The position numbers and the translations under genes were made by a program. Shown here piece after piece: positions 46,640 to 55,953 of a stretch of DNA of 64,000 nt (position 1 is the first letter of the stretch; every line of letters starts with the position of its first letter). The stretch spans positions 1 to 64,000 of the forward strand of contig CAKZSV010000024.1 of NCBI GenBank assembly GCA_937921485.1, written 5' to 3'. The notes below the pieces were generated by a model. It saw only the letters and a program-made list of their open reading frames with translations. It did no database searches and was not told where the DNA came from. The stretch is from an uncultured bacterium. Lineage in GTDB: Bacteria > Spirochaetota > UBA4802 > JAGODF01.

Positions 46640-47244
46640 ATCAGGCGAACATGCGATGGGGCCTTACAAGGAAAAACAAGGTGGGACCTGTTGCAGAATT
46701 AATACGTAAGTGTTCTCCGAAAAGTCTAAAAGAATGGGAAGAATTCTATCTTAAGAAAGCATATTCAAAAGAACATTTAGAACATTTAGGTAAAATTTTA
46801 TTCATTAAAGTGACCGATGTTTGTAAAGCAGAAATTGAAAATATTACTGAAAAAGATTGTATCGATTTTATTTACAATTTGGTAATACGTCGAACGTACG
46901 ATGGCTATCAATCTGAAATTCAAACAATTTATGGTCAGCTTGAAAAATTATTGAATGTCGCAATAGAACCAGCACCTGATGAATGGGATCGTAAATATAA
47001 CGTTGATTATTTCATTAGAGTCAATGACAAGTATATTGGTTTGCAAATAAAGCCAGCGGGGTATGAATATATTACACAAATTATTAATGAACGAGAACAA
47101 CAAAAAAAGACTCATAAAAAATTCGCTGATAAATACGGTGGAAATGTTTTTTACATTATTTCAATAACTGAAGGGAAAAATAAACGAATACACAATCTTG
47201 AAGTCGTTGATGAAATCAAGAAGGAGATGGAAAGATTGATGTAA
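46618..47244 (+). CDS. MjaI-like type II restriction endonuclease
   Basis: 208 residues. The N-terminal segment LNQANMRWGLTRKNKVGPVAELIRKC, in two parts, and the nuclease motif VDYFIRVN...GLQIKP (PD-(D/E)xK variant with D and QxK) resemble the MjaI family, which cuts CTAG. It is expressed with the overlapping methyltransferase that protects the host. Recognition of CTAG is a prediction from family likeness. Confidence 0.75.
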   Translation: MPKEWILNQANMRWGLTRKNKVGPVAELIRKCSPKSLKEWEEFYLKKAYSKEHLEHLGKILFIKVTDVCKAEIENITEKDCIDFIYNLVIRRTYDGYQSEIQTIYGQLEKLLNVAIEPAPDEWDRKYNVDYFIRVNDKYIGLQIKPAGYEYITQIINEREQQKKTHKKFADKYGGNVFYIISITEGKNKRIHNLEVVDEIKKEMERLM

Positions 47245-47547
47245 AAATTTTTGCAGCTGATATACGAGTGAAAATTACATCATGGATGTGCAAATAATTT
47301 TTTTCATCAGATAGTAGGATGTTATATATCAACAATAGTGCAATAATGGCGTAAGGGATTTATTTGAATTTGCGAAAACTATTGATTTTATCATAGGTTA
47401 TTTTAATAATACTATGATTATTTAATCTCATTTTATAATAATGAAATCTATATTAGCTTCTTAAAAAATATCTGTATTTGTTAAGCGTTATTCAAAGCCA
47501 GAATAAATATTAACACGATTTAGTATAAATTTTCGGGAGCAATTGCG
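47245..47547. other. Gene-free AT-rich stretch
   Basis: About 300 bp, very AT-rich, between the restriction gene and the AraC-type regulator. I see no hairpin, RNA gene or repeat; it probably belongs to the edge of the transferred island and carries the promoter of the next gene. Confidence 0.5.
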
Positions 47548-49083
47548 ATGAGATTGTCTTTATTCTTGATTTTCCTTGCATCAATACTCGTTTCCTGTTC
47601 CGGAAATGATGCCGGAGTAGAAATCAACCGCTGGTCGATTCTCTATAATCAGGAAGAGAATATTGCGCGGCTACCCCAAAGCGATGGCTGGCGGGAGGTG
47701 AAACTTCCGGCCATGTTTCAGCTTCCCTATCCCGCCAAACGAGATTTTCAGTATGTGTGGTTTAAGGGTGAATTTGAAATTTCGGATGACCCTTCCCGGT
47801 ATTACGGCATCATGCCGGGGAGGATTTATTTCACTGATTCATTCTATCTCAACGGCACTCTCATAGGAGAATATTCTCCGGTGCAAATAAACAATATGCA
47901 CTATACCCGCGCGTACCGCATACCGGCAGGTCTTTTGCGAAAAGGCGCGAATGTCGTTCATGTGCGGGTGGGGTTATATGGAAAGGAATTCGGCGGCATA
48001 CGGGGTAATGTGGAAGTTTTGCCGCAGAGAGAATTTTCTTTAAAAGTTGTAAAAAATGAGTTCTTTTTTCGCCAGCTTCCCATCGGCGTTGCGGTCTTTC
48101 TTCTGGGCCAGATGATGTTTCATCTTCTGTTTTTTGTATGGAGAAGAACTGAAAGGGCGAACCTTTATTCAGCATTGCTCTGCTTTTCATGGGTTTTATA
48201 CATTCTTGCAATTTTTACGCCATATACGCCCTTCGGCCCCGATGTGCGCATTATGTTTCTCTGGTCGTGCATTGCATTTGTGCCCATCATATTCATCATG
48301 CTCATCCAGGCATTCTACAAGGTATACCTTCCGGAGGTAAATCGCATCGCTATCCCCATTCTTCTTCTTCTCACGGTGGGAATTTATGCTGTTCCGGATA
48401 CCACTTCTCCGTATTTTCCTGGGAGGACGCTTGGCGTTTTTACGCTTTTTCTGGTGACACCTTTCCTTGGGTGGCTCATCTGGAGGGTTAATCGGATAAA
48501 GCCCAGAAAGACGGTGTTTATTTTTATTTTCTTCGGCATCTTCCCGGGGCTTTTCATCGTATGGGATGTTATCAACTATATGTGGATTTTTCACGAACCG
48601 CCAATTGTGCACACCTACACACTGCCGATTTTCATCATAGGCATAATGATGCTCATCATCCAGGATGTGATAGAACGCGATACAAAACTGGAAGTGCTCT
48701 ACAGCGAACTTTCGCGTCCCAGGGAGGAGGGAAGGAAAACTGTAGTGACTTCAGTGACTGAAGAAAAACTTGCGAGAGTGATTGAATTTTTAAAGGAAAA
48801 TTACACCTCGGATATATCACGCGAGGGCCTTGCTGCGGCCATCGGCATGAGCGGCGATCACATGAGCAGGATGTTTAAGGCCTATACCGGCAAGAAAATT
48901 AATGATTATATTAATGAGTTGCGCGTGGAAGCGGCGGCCGAGAGGCTTCGGACTGGTGATGAAAAAATAATCGATATAGCTTTTTCGGTTGGCTTTGAAA
49001 GCCTGGCCACCTTCAACAGGGCGTTTTTGAAAGTGAAAGGAGTATCTCCATCGAATTTTCGGAGAGACGGCGGTGCTTCTTAG
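47548..49083 (+). CDS. Membrane lipoprotein regulator: 7TM-DISM-like sensor fused to AraC domain
   Basis: 511 residues. Lipobox LVSC with Cys near residue 17, an extracytoplasmic beta domain (about 25-170, 7TMR-DISM-type, with IYFTDSFYLNGTLIGEY), seven TM helices (about 175-375) and a cytoplasmic C-terminal AraC/XylS domain (about 405-505, two helix-turn-helices, with GMSGDHMSRMFK and IAFSVGFESLATFNRAF). It is a one-component membrane-bound transcription factor. The 4-bp convergent overlap with the phosphoesterase gene is unusual. Its target genes are unknown. Confidence 0.85.
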   Translation: MRLSLFLIFLASILVSCSGNDAGVEINRWSILYNQEENIARLPQSDGWREVKLPAMFQLPYPAKRDFQYVWFKGEFEISDDPSRYYGIMPGRIYFTDSFYLNGTLIGEYSPVQINNMHYTRAYRIPAGLLRKGANVVHVRVGLYGKEFGGIRGNVEVLPQREFSLKVVKNEFFFRQLPIGVAVFLLGQMMFHLLFFVWRRTERANLYSALLCFSWVLYILAIFTPYTPFGPDVRIMFLWSCIAFVPIIFIMLIQAFYKVYLPEVNRIAIPILLLLTVGIYAVPDTTSPYFPGRTLGVFTLFLVTPFLGWLIWRVNRIKPRKTVFIFIFFGIFPGLFIVWDVINYMWIFHEPPIVHTYTLPIFIIGIMMLIIQDVIERDTKLEVLYSELSRPREEGRKTVVTSVTEEKLARVIEFLKENYTSDISREGLAAAIGMSGDHMSRMFKAYTGKKINDYINELRVEAAAERLRTGDEKIIDIAFSVGFESLATFNRAFLKVKGVSPSNFRRDGGAS

Positions 49084-50054
49084 TCTTTCTCTAATGTCGG
49101 TGGTGAGCCGTCCCATTCGAATGGTCTTCCAAGGGGCACCTCAATTTCCAGCGAGCGTATGAATCTTCCTTTTTCATGATCACGCCTTTTGATGAGAGCT
49201 GTGTCTTTCCCTTTGATGAAATAAATCACATTCGATTCGATATTATTGAACATGCTTTTTCGTATGGCGGAGACATTGATGAAAGTTGTGCCGCGGTATG
49301 CCGGCGGCGAGGTGTAGCGTTCCCATATAAAACCGGGAAGATGCGTATGTCCGCATATCCATAAGGCAACGCGGTTTTTCTTTAAAACCGAAGCGAACCG
49401 CTCGGAGCCGGCTATATTTCTGCTTGGAATCGGATATCCGAAAAGTCCGCTTTGCCTGAGATAGGCATGGGTGATGGTGATGATGATGCGGTCCTGGTTT
49501 TTCTCAACTTTGTTTTTCCACCATCTGAAGGTTGCGTCCGAAATCTTCTGTGCGGGAAAACGGTCTTCGTCGGACATAAACAGCATGAGAATGTTGCCGG
49601 CTGTCACTGAATAATGCAATTTCTCGCCAATGTATTTTCTATAATGCTTTTCATCCTTCATATCGTGGTTGCCGGCAATTTCAAACCAGTGTGGCACTTT
49701 TGATTTCGATTTCGCGGAAAGATACCAGATAAAATCGTCTTTCGATTCGCGGTGATGCACGATGTCACCGGCGACAATGGCCGCGGTAGCTTCGGGGATA
49801 TTCTTGCCGAAATCTTCGATTGCTTTTTCAAGATGCCAGCGCTGGGCAGGATTTTTCGGCTGAATGTCTGAAAGCGCCCAGAGCACAAAGCGGTGGTTCC
49901 GGGGTGGCGGAGCCGGCGACGGCGGCATCGCTTCCTGTGCATTACAGAGAGATGTGAAGTGATATGCGAAACAAATGATGACTGCTGAAATATATCCAAT
50001 CAGCAGTATTCGGCTGAAAGAAGTCATTGCGTGCGAAAGTGTGTTTTTGTCCAT
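49080..50054 (-). CDS. Exported calcineurin-type metallophosphoesterase
   Basis: 324 residues from the ATG at 50054 with GAGG 8 bases upstream. N-terminal TM/signal (about 12-30). Metal-site motifs: LSDIQ (DxH with Gln instead of His), GDIVHH, GNHD, ITHAY and GHTH, so four of five are canonical. The Gln variant occurs in some calcineurin-type families. It probably acts in the periplasm on a phosphodiester. It faces the AraC regulator tail to tail. Confidence 0.85.
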   Translation of the reverse strand: MDKNTLSHAMTSFSRILLIGYISAVIICFAYHFTSLCNAQEAMPPSPAPPPRNHRFVLWALSDIQPKNPAQRWHLEKAIEDFGKNIPEATAAIVAGDIVHHRESKDDFIWYLSAKSKSKVPHWFEIAGNHDMKDEKHYRKYIGEKLHYSVTAGNILMLFMSDEDRFPAQKISDATFRWWKNKVEKNQDRIIITITHAYLRQSGLFGYPIPSRNIAGSERFASVLKKNRVALWICGHTHLPGFIWERYTSPPAYRGTTFINVSAIRKSMFNNIESNVIYFIKGKDTALIKRRDHEKGRFIRSLEIEVPLGRPFEWDGSPPTLEKD

Positions 50055-50287
50055 GAGCAATCCTCGAAAAAATTTCAACAGAGGTCAAGAATATTATATC
50101 AAAGTTTTAATTATGAAAAAATTTAATGATTAAAATTTTTTTCTGAAAAACAAAAAAACAATTGCAATATTGGGTTGTTGCTATTATTCATCCATAAGAT
50201 TCAGAAAATACCTGTATCTGGTCGACAAAGCGCGGTTCGTCAATCAGCATCAGATATTCAAACTATAATAAATATACGGAGGATAAT

Positions 50288-51424
50288 ATGTCGCAGTTGA
50301 AAGCATGTATTGCCGCATTTGTCGCGATTATCATTATTTCATGCGGTCCTGCATCACAGACCAGGCCTACGTCGTACCCGTCAAAGGCGCCCTCTTCTTC
50401 AGGCGCGTATGCCTACAATGTCAATCCATTAAAGAATCTGCTTTCAATCGATATGATGGCCGGTGATTTCCGCGAAGGGCTTGCGTGGGTTCATGTGGGC
50501 AACCGTGAAGGCTATATCGACCGAACAGGAAAATTCGCCATTCAGCCGCAATATGAAATGGCCAGCGATTTTTATGAAGGGCTTGCGTGGGTCAAAGTCG
50601 GCGGACGCTACGGCTATATTAATAAAAAAGGCGAAATGGTGATCCAGCCGCAATTCGAGCAGGCATTTAACTTCAACCAGGGGCTGGCGACCATACGCGT
50701 GGGTAATCGCTATGGGTATATTGACCGTACCGGCAAGATTGTCATCAATACCGTCTTTAAAAGCTGCGGCATATTCTCAGAAGGATATGCCTGGGTGCGG
50801 AATGAAAGCGATCTGGAAGGGTATATCGACAAGAAAGGCGCGTTCGCGATTATCCCTCAATATCAGCTCTGCGGGGACTTCAGCGAAGGGCTCGCCTGGG
50901 TTGGTGTGGGCAATCGATACGGGTATATCAATAAAGCAGGCCAGTACGTAATCAATCCTCAGTATGTCGGATGCGGAAAATTCATGGAAGGTCTCGCGCG
51001 ATTCAGGGATGCGAGCGGATCCGAAGGTGTCATCAATAAAAAGGGCGAAGTGGTGCTTTCCCCGCGCTGGCGTGCGTTAGGTGATTTTTATGAAGGGCTG
51101 AATTGGGCCATCGATTTCAATGGCCTCATTGGTTTCATCGACAAAACCGGCGCCTATAAAGTGCAGCCGAAATATAACTGGACAGGAAATTATTCCGGCG
51201 GCATTGCGCGCGTGTGTTATGGCGGTTCGGTGAATAATGTTACCAAAAGAGTCGTCGGGGGCCGCTGGGGATTCATCGATAAAAACGGCATGACGATCCT
51301 TGAGCATAATTATGATGATGCGTGCGATTTCAAGGAAGGGTTTGCCCGCGTGGTCAAAGGGGACGAGTGGGGTTTTATTGACCGCAACGGCAATTTTATT
51401 TTTAAATCAAGCGAGTGGAATTAA
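50288..51424 (+). CDS. WG-repeat lipoprotein
   Basis: 378 residues. Lipobox IISC with Cys near 19, a Ser/Pro-rich linker, then about seven WG-type repeats of ~40 residues (for example EGLAWVKVGGRYGYINKKGEM and EGFARVVKGDEWGFIDRNGNF, each read in two parts). WG repeats are beta-rich modules of surface or periplasmic proteins. The gene stands alone with a clear terminator; the 233-bp leader with the phosphoesterase gene contains no recognisable signal. Confidence 0.88.
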   Translation: MSQLKACIAAFVAIIIISCGPASQTRPTSYPSKAPSSSGAYAYNVNPLKNLLSIDMMAGDFREGLAWVHVGNREGYIDRTGKFAIQPQYEMASDFYEGLAWVKVGGRYGYINKKGEMVIQPQFEQAFNFNQGLATIRVGNRYGYIDRTGKIVINTVFKSCGIFSEGYAWVRNESDLEGYIDKKGAFAIIPQYQLCGDFSEGLAWVGVGNRYGYINKAGQYVINPQYVGCGKFMEGLARFRDASGSEGVINKKGEVVLSPRWRALGDFYEGLNWAIDFNGLIGFIDKTGAYKVQPKYNWTGNYSGGIARVCYGGSVNNVTKRVVGGRWGFIDKNGMTILEHNYDDACDFKEGFARVVKGDEWGFIDRNGNFIFKSSEWN

Positions 51425-51477
51425 CGCGTCGAAATTGCTCCGCTCATAGCTGATTATCAGAATGACGAGAGGGGAGA

Positions 51478-51506
51478 AGAGCTTTCCGTATAAGCGGAAA
51501 GCTCTT
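51478..51506 (+). terminator. Rho-independent terminator
   Basis: A 12-bp stem aagagctttccg/cggaaagctctt with a 6-base loop and trailing Ts ends the WG-repeat gene. Confidence 0.93.
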
Positions 51507-51641
51507 TTGTATTTATGATTTTTGGAAAACCGGCTGTTTGTAATTTCGAAAGAAAACGCTATTGATTAATCCGCAGAAAAAAAGTTGACATTTCTTTTGT
51601 CTCCCCACTATGAAGAAAAACTTTTTGAAAATATCAGAATG

Positions 51642-51650
51642 TGCTATACT
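51642..51650 (+). promoter_or_regulatory. Possible extended -10 promoter of the ilv operon
   Basis: TGCTATACT (TGn-TATACT) lies about 90 bp before ilvB, without a good -35. The leader shows no clear leucine/valine attenuator peptide or T-box. Confidence 0.45.
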
Positions 51651-51737
51651 GTACCTTCAATCGCGTTATGTTAAAAAGCAATTTTACGCGTCTCTAAAAA
51701 ATAGAGTTCGCATGTATGCAAGACAGGAGAGCCTTTC

Positions 51738-53417
51738 GTGAAAAAAACCGGTGCTGAAATAATTGTCGAATGCCTCAAGCGGGAGGGCGTTGAAATCATG
51801 TTCGGATATCCCGGCGGCGTGGTGATTCCGATATTTCATCATCTTTTCAACGCGCCGTTCAAATTCATCCTTTCGCGCCATGAGCAGGGTGCGGTGCATG
51901 CGGCCGACGGCTATGCTCGGGCTTCGGGCAGGGTCGGCGTGGTGATTGCAACCTCCGGCCCTGGAGCGACCAATCTGGTGACGGGCATCGCCACCGCAAA
52001 CATGGATTCCATTCCTCTGGTCGTCATCACCGGACAGGTATCGCGCGAAATGATCGGCAACGACGCCTTTCAGGAAGCGGATGTAACCGGCATCACGCGT
52101 CCTATTACCAAGCACAATTATCTCGTGCAGGATATCGACGATCTCGCGCGCATCATCCGGGAAGCCTTTTATATCGCTTCTACGGGAAGGCCGGGGCCAG
52201 TTGTCATCGATGTTCCTGTCGATATTTCACGTGGTGAAACAAAGTTTCATTATCCCGAATCGGTTTCCATCCGAAGCTATAAGCCCGTCACTGAAGGGCA
52301 TCCACGACAGATTGAAAAAGCCTGTAAGCTTATAGAAAATGCCAAACGGCCGATTGTGTATGCCGGTGGTGGCGTAATTCTTTCCGGTGCCTCGGAAGAA
52401 TTGCGAACGTTTGTGAAAAAAACTGGAATTCCCATTACCACGACTCTCATGGGGCTTGGCGCATATCCTGAAACGGATCCGCTGTCTTTGAAAATGCTCG
52501 GCATGCACGGAACTTATTATGCAAATCATGCGGTGAATGAGTGCGATCTTTTAATCGCTATCGGAGCTCGCTTTGACGACCGCGTGACTGGAAAGGTGGC
52601 GGAGTTTGCTCCGCATGCGCAGGTGATACACATCGACATAGACCCTTCCTCGGTGCAGAAAAGCGTTCGGGTTGACGTGCCCATCGTCGGCGATTGCAAA
52701 AATGTCCTTACGCAATTAAATAATATTGTCAAAGCCCCATCAATTAAAGAGTGGGTTGATCACGTGATGCGCATGAAGCAGGAGCATCCTCTCAGATACA
52801 AAGACAGCGACCGCGTGATTAAGCCGCAGTATGTGGTCGAAAAAATCGATGAGCTTACAAAAGGCAAGGCAATAATTTGCACCGAGGTGGGGCAGAACCA
52901 GATGTGGGCCGCGCAGTTCTACGATTTCACCGAACCGAGAACGTTCATCTCTTCAGGCGGCCTTGGCACCATGGGCTACGGTTTTCCCGCGGCAATCGGA
53001 GCGCAGTTTGCCAGGCCCGATAAAAGAGTGATCGATATCGCCGGTGACGGCTCAATTCAGATGAACATACAGGAACTCATTGTCGCCGTCCAGCACCGCC
53101 TTCCCATCATCGTGGCAATTTTGAATAATGGATTTCTGGGAATGGTTCGCCAGTGGCAGGAGTTGTTCTGGGAAAAAAGGTATTCGCATACCTGCATCAA
53201 TTGCCAGCCCGATTTTGTGAAGCTCGCGGAAGCGTATGGTGCGGCGGGAATGCGGGTCGAAAAAAAAGAAGAGGTGGAAAGCGCCATCCAAAAGGCTTTA
53301 TCGATTACCGATAGGCCGATCATCATCGATTTCCGCGTGGACAGGGAAGAAAACGTGTATCCAATCATCCCTGCGGGCAAGACAATCAAAGAAATGATTA
53401 CGTCGGAGCTGATATGA
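51738..53417 (+). CDS. ilvB: Acetolactate synthase large subunit
   Basis: 559 residues from a GTG at 51738 with AGGAG upstream. TPP-dependent: the catalytic Glu is in [14 protein letters not shown], and the TPP/Mg motif [11 protein letters not shown] (about 435-446) is followed by [12 protein letters not shown]-binding middle domain is present. It makes acetolactate or aceto-hydroxybutyrate, the first step in Val/Ile/Leu synthesis. It overlaps ilvH by 4 bp. Confidence 0.96.
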   Translation: MKKTGAEIIVECLKREGVEIMFGYPGGVVIPIFHHLFNAPFKFILSRHEQGAVHAADGYARASGRVGVVIATSGPGATNLVTGIATANMDSIPLVVITGQVSREMIGNDAFQEADVTGITRPITKHNYLVQDIDDLARIIREAFYIASTGRPGPVVIDVPVDISRGETKFHYPESVSIRSYKPVTEGHPRQIEKACKLIENAKRPIVYAGGGVILSGASEELRTFVKKTGIPITTTLMGLGAYPETDPLSLKMLGMHGTYYANHAVNECDLLIAIGARFDDRVTGKVAEFAPHAQVIHIDIDPSSVQKSVRVDVPIVGDCKNVLTQLNNIVKAPSIKEWVDHVMRMKQEHPLRYKDSDRVIKPQYVVEKIDELTKGKAIICTEVGQNQMWAAQFYDFTEPRTFISSGGLGTMGYGFPAAIGAQFARPDKRVIDIAGDGSIQMNIQELIVAVQHRLPIIVAILNNGFLGMVRQWQELFWEKRYSHTCINCQPDFVKLAEAYGAAGMRVEKKEEVESAIQKALSITDRPIIIDFRVDREENVYPIIPAGKTIKEMITSELI

Positions 53418-53890
53418 AAGAACATGTGATTTCGGTGAAGGTGGAAAACCGTTCAGGGGTACTGGCGCGCGTGGCGGGGCTTTTTTCCGCGCGTGGCTAC
53501 AACATCGATTCCCTCGCCGTCAGCGAGACTGAACAGCCCGATGTTTCGGTAATGACCATCGTGGTGAAAGGGGACGACCGGGTGATCGAACAGGTGAAAA
53601 AACAGCTCAACAAGCTTATTGATGTAATTAAGGTGAGCGATCAGATACCGGCGGAATCGGTGCAGAGGGAGCTGGTGCTGGTGAAAATACTCGCAAATCC
53701 TGTCAAGCGTCCGGAAATATATCAACTCGCGGAAATATTCCGCTCTGAGATTGTCGCAATCTCAAAACGGACCATCACCATTGAGGCCACGGGAGAGCCT
53801 GAGCGCATCGATAATTTCATTGAACTGATTCGCCCCTACGGCATCAAAGAACTTATCCGCACCGGAAGGGTATCGCTTTCGAAAGAGTGA
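53414..53890 (+). CDS. ilvH: Acetolactate synthase small regulatory subunit
   Basis: 158 residues. ACT domain at 1-75 ([20 protein letters not shown] with [13 protein letters not shown] after it), which binds valine for feedback inhibition, and a C-terminal ACT-like domain. Its ATG overlaps the ilvB stop, so stoichiometric translation is expected. Confidence 0.95.
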   Translation: MKEHVISVKVENRSGVLARVAGLFSARGYNIDSLAVSETEQPDVSVMTIVVKGDDRVIEQVKKQLNKLIDVIKVSDQIPAESVQRELVLVKILANPVKRPEIYQLAEIFRSEIVAISKRTITIEATGEPERIDNFIELIRPYGIKELIRTGRVSLSKE

Positions 53891-53967
53891 CGAAAGTATT
53901 TGACAATATCATTACATGCTGTTTATCTGCCGCAAACCTTTCTTTATAGATAATCGGAGGATGTACT

Positions 53968-54963
53968 ATGGCAAAGATGTATTACGACAACGATGCGGAC
54001 TTGAAAGTGTTAGCCTCGAAAACCATCGCGGTGATTGGCTATGGAAGCCAGGGGCATGCTCAGGCGCAGAATTTGCGCGAAAGCGGCCTCAATGTTATTG
54101 TATCCGAACTGCCCGGAACGGACAATTACGCGCTTGCGAAGTCGCACAACTTTTCACCTGTAACCGCACGCGAAGCGGCAGAAAAGGCCGACATCATACA
54201 AATTTTAGCGCAGGATCACGTACAGGCGAAGCTCTATGAATCCGATGTGAAGCCCTTCATGAAATCGGGCAAAACCCTTGTGTTTTCCCACGGCTTCAAT
54301 ATCCATTTCGGTCAGATTGTCCCACCGAAGGACATCGATGTGATAATGGTGGCGCCGAAAGGCCCCGGGCATCTGGTGCGCAGCGAATACGTCAGGGGCG
54401 GCGGCGTTCCGTGTCTGATTGCGGTGTACAATGATGCGTCCGGCAAGGCGAAGGAAACCGCGCTTGCGTATGCGAAAGGCATTGGCGCAACCCGCGCGGG
54501 TGTTATTGAAACTACTTTCAAAGAGGAAACAGAAACCGACCTTTTCGGCGAACAATGCGTGCTCTGCGGAGGGGTATCGGAACTGGTAAAAGCGGGATTC
54601 GATACGCTGGTGGAAGCGGGATACCAGCCTGAGATTGCGTATTTTGAATGCCTGCACGAACTCAAACTCATCGTGGATCTTTTCTATCAGGGCGGCATCA
54701 ATTACATGCGCTATTCGGTTTCCGATACAGCCGAATACGGCGATTATACCGTCGGGAAGAGAATTATCAACGAAGAAACGCGCAAAGAAATGAAAAAAGT
54801 GCTTTCCGAAGTGCAGGATGGCTCGTTCGCGCGCAACTGGATTTTGGAGAATATGGCGGGAAGGCCGTACTTCAATGCCCAAAAACGCATCCAGGCGGAA
54901 CATCTCATTGAGCGCGTCGGAAAAGAGCTTCGCAAGATGATGAAGTGGATTGACGCGAAGTAA
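53968..54963 (+). CDS. ilvC: Ketol-acid reductoisomerase, class I, probably NADH-preferring
   Basis: 331 residues. Nucleotide motif [13 protein letters not shown], metal ligands in TDLFGEQ and ECLHELKL, all as in class I enzymes. The loop after strand 2 reads [10 protein letters not shown] (45-54), with Glu47, Leu48 and Asp52 where NADPH enzymes have Leu, Arg and a Lys or Ser. Loss of the basic phosphate-binding residue and gain of acids predict NADH use. It catalyses isomerisation plus reduction of acetolactate. The operon ends at the terminator at 54993. Confidence 0.95.
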   Translation: MAKMYYDNDADLKVLASKTIAVIGYGSQGHAQAQNLRESGLNVIVSELPGTDNYALAKSHNFSPVTAREAAEKADIIQILAQDHVQAKLYESDVKPFMKSGKTLVFSHGFNIHFGQIVPPKDIDVIMVAPKGPGHLVRSEYVRGGGVPCLIAVYNDASGKAKETALAYAKGIGATRAGVIETTFKEETETDLFGEQCVLCGGVSELVKAGFDTLVEAGYQPEIAYFECLHELKLIVDLFYQGGINYMRYSVSDTAEYGDYTVGKRIINEETRKEMKKVLSEVQDGSFARNWILENMAGRPYFNAQKRIQAEHLIERVGKELRKMMKWIDAK

Positions 54964-54992
54964 GCGAATTGTATAAAACGGAATACTGGAAA

Positions 54993-55020
54993 AGCGGGTG
55001 CGTGCATCTGCTTTTTTTTT
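54993..55020 (+). terminator. Terminator of the ilv operon
   Basis: An imperfect stem-loop (agcgggtgcgtgcatctgct, with G-T pairs) is followed by nine Ts. Confidence 0.75.
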
Positions 55021-55030
55021 GGCGCGAGAA

Positions 55031-55338
55031 ATGTGCCTGGCATTGAGATATCTGGTAGTCGAAATAGCTGAAGCAATGGCGAATATACTTCAGCATATTC
55101 TTGCAAAGGAATTTGGGATTGCTGTTAAAGGGTATGTGGATACGATAAAAAAAAGCATTTGAAAAAAAAAATAATTTCAGAAATGGTATTTAAAAATTTA
55201 AAGCCTTTTTTTGATTTCAGAAATTCACTTATCCATCGCTATTGGATAGCAGATGATGCCATATTCATAAATAACTTGTCGGAAGGTAAAGGTGATTTTC
55301 TGGTTTTTTGCGATGAAATAGAGAAAAAAGTACTATAA
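55031..55338 (+). pseudogene. Decayed HepT-family RNase toxin gene
   Basis: The first frame gives LRYLVVEIAEAMANILQHIL, then stops at TGA after an A8 tract. One frame away the sequence resumes with IISEMVFKN...FDFRNSLIHRYW, which holds the Rx4HxY active-site motif of HepT. Adding one A to the A8 tract joins the parts into one frame. The N-terminal ~45 residues and the MNT partner are missing here. It is a pseudogene, or else a homopolymer sequencing error in an already truncated gene. Confidence 0.6.
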
Positions 55339-55351
55339 AATTAAAATATTT

Positions 55352-55618
55352 TTAACGGTTGTGAAATTTATGAATTTCAACTGATTTAGGGACATGCTCA
55401 AGATGAGGTCTTTTCCCGCGGCTTGTCTGGGCGTTTCGGAAAGATCGCCAGGCCGTAGTGGCGGGCAAAGTCGATGAACATCTTCCCCCCACATTGTGGT
55501 CAATGTGCATCGATAACTCCTGCTGATGTGCCCACTGCACCGAAAGACCGCATGCCTCCTTGAGACGTAAAATTTCACGTAACTTATTCATGGTAACCTT
55601 CCTTTTGCTCATATGCAT
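55352..55618 (-). pseudogene. Decayed IS21-family istA transposase
   Basis: The N-terminal MNKLREILRLKEACGLS is typical of IS21 IstA. After internal deletion another frame encodes FARHYGLAIFPKRPDKPREK, the segment that stands in the middle of IstA (HYG...PxRPxKPxxK). The helix-turn-helix and the catalytic core are gone and no istB remains, so the element is dead. It is transcribed away from the 23-bp repeats at 55681-55755, as expected for the left end. Confidence 0.65.
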
Positions 55619-55680
55619 ATCTCCCCATAATGGTGATGCATGAGAGATATGGTATGTGCCCTTGAAAAGCTACTAAAATG

Positions 55681-55755
55681 TGGCAGGTTTCCTCCGGAAC
55701 AGGCGGCAGTCCCCTCCCGGAACGGGTGGCAGGTTTACGCCGGAATCAGTGGCAC
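55681..55755. repeat. 23-bp tandem repeats, probable IS21-type terminal region
   Basis: About 3.3 units with period 23 (tggcaggtttcctccggaac, then cggcagtcccctcccggaac, then tggcaggtttacgccggaat). They precede the istA remnant, and IS21-family elements carry multiple short terminal repeats. The rest of the gap 55756-55953 has only a weak frame (55735-55935) that I do not accept as a gene. Confidence 0.6.
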
Positions 55756-55953
55756 CTTCTGAAACATTATCCCGCTTGATGCTTTCATGTACCGCTTGAA
55801 ATTTAAATTGTGCCGAATACTTCTTAGTCTTACGTAACATAATCTTGCCTCATTTTCACTTTTTTTGTCATATCTCACGTAAACTTTAGTATCCTGAGCT
55901 GGTACAAGCACCATTTCATCCCTCAACGCCGGCACATTGTGCGCTAAGACGCA

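Noticed and set aside
55735..55935. A 66-residue minus-strand frame
   Set aside because: It starts in the insertion-sequence repeats' neighbourhood, has no recognisable similarity and no convincing ribosome site; possible but not supportable.
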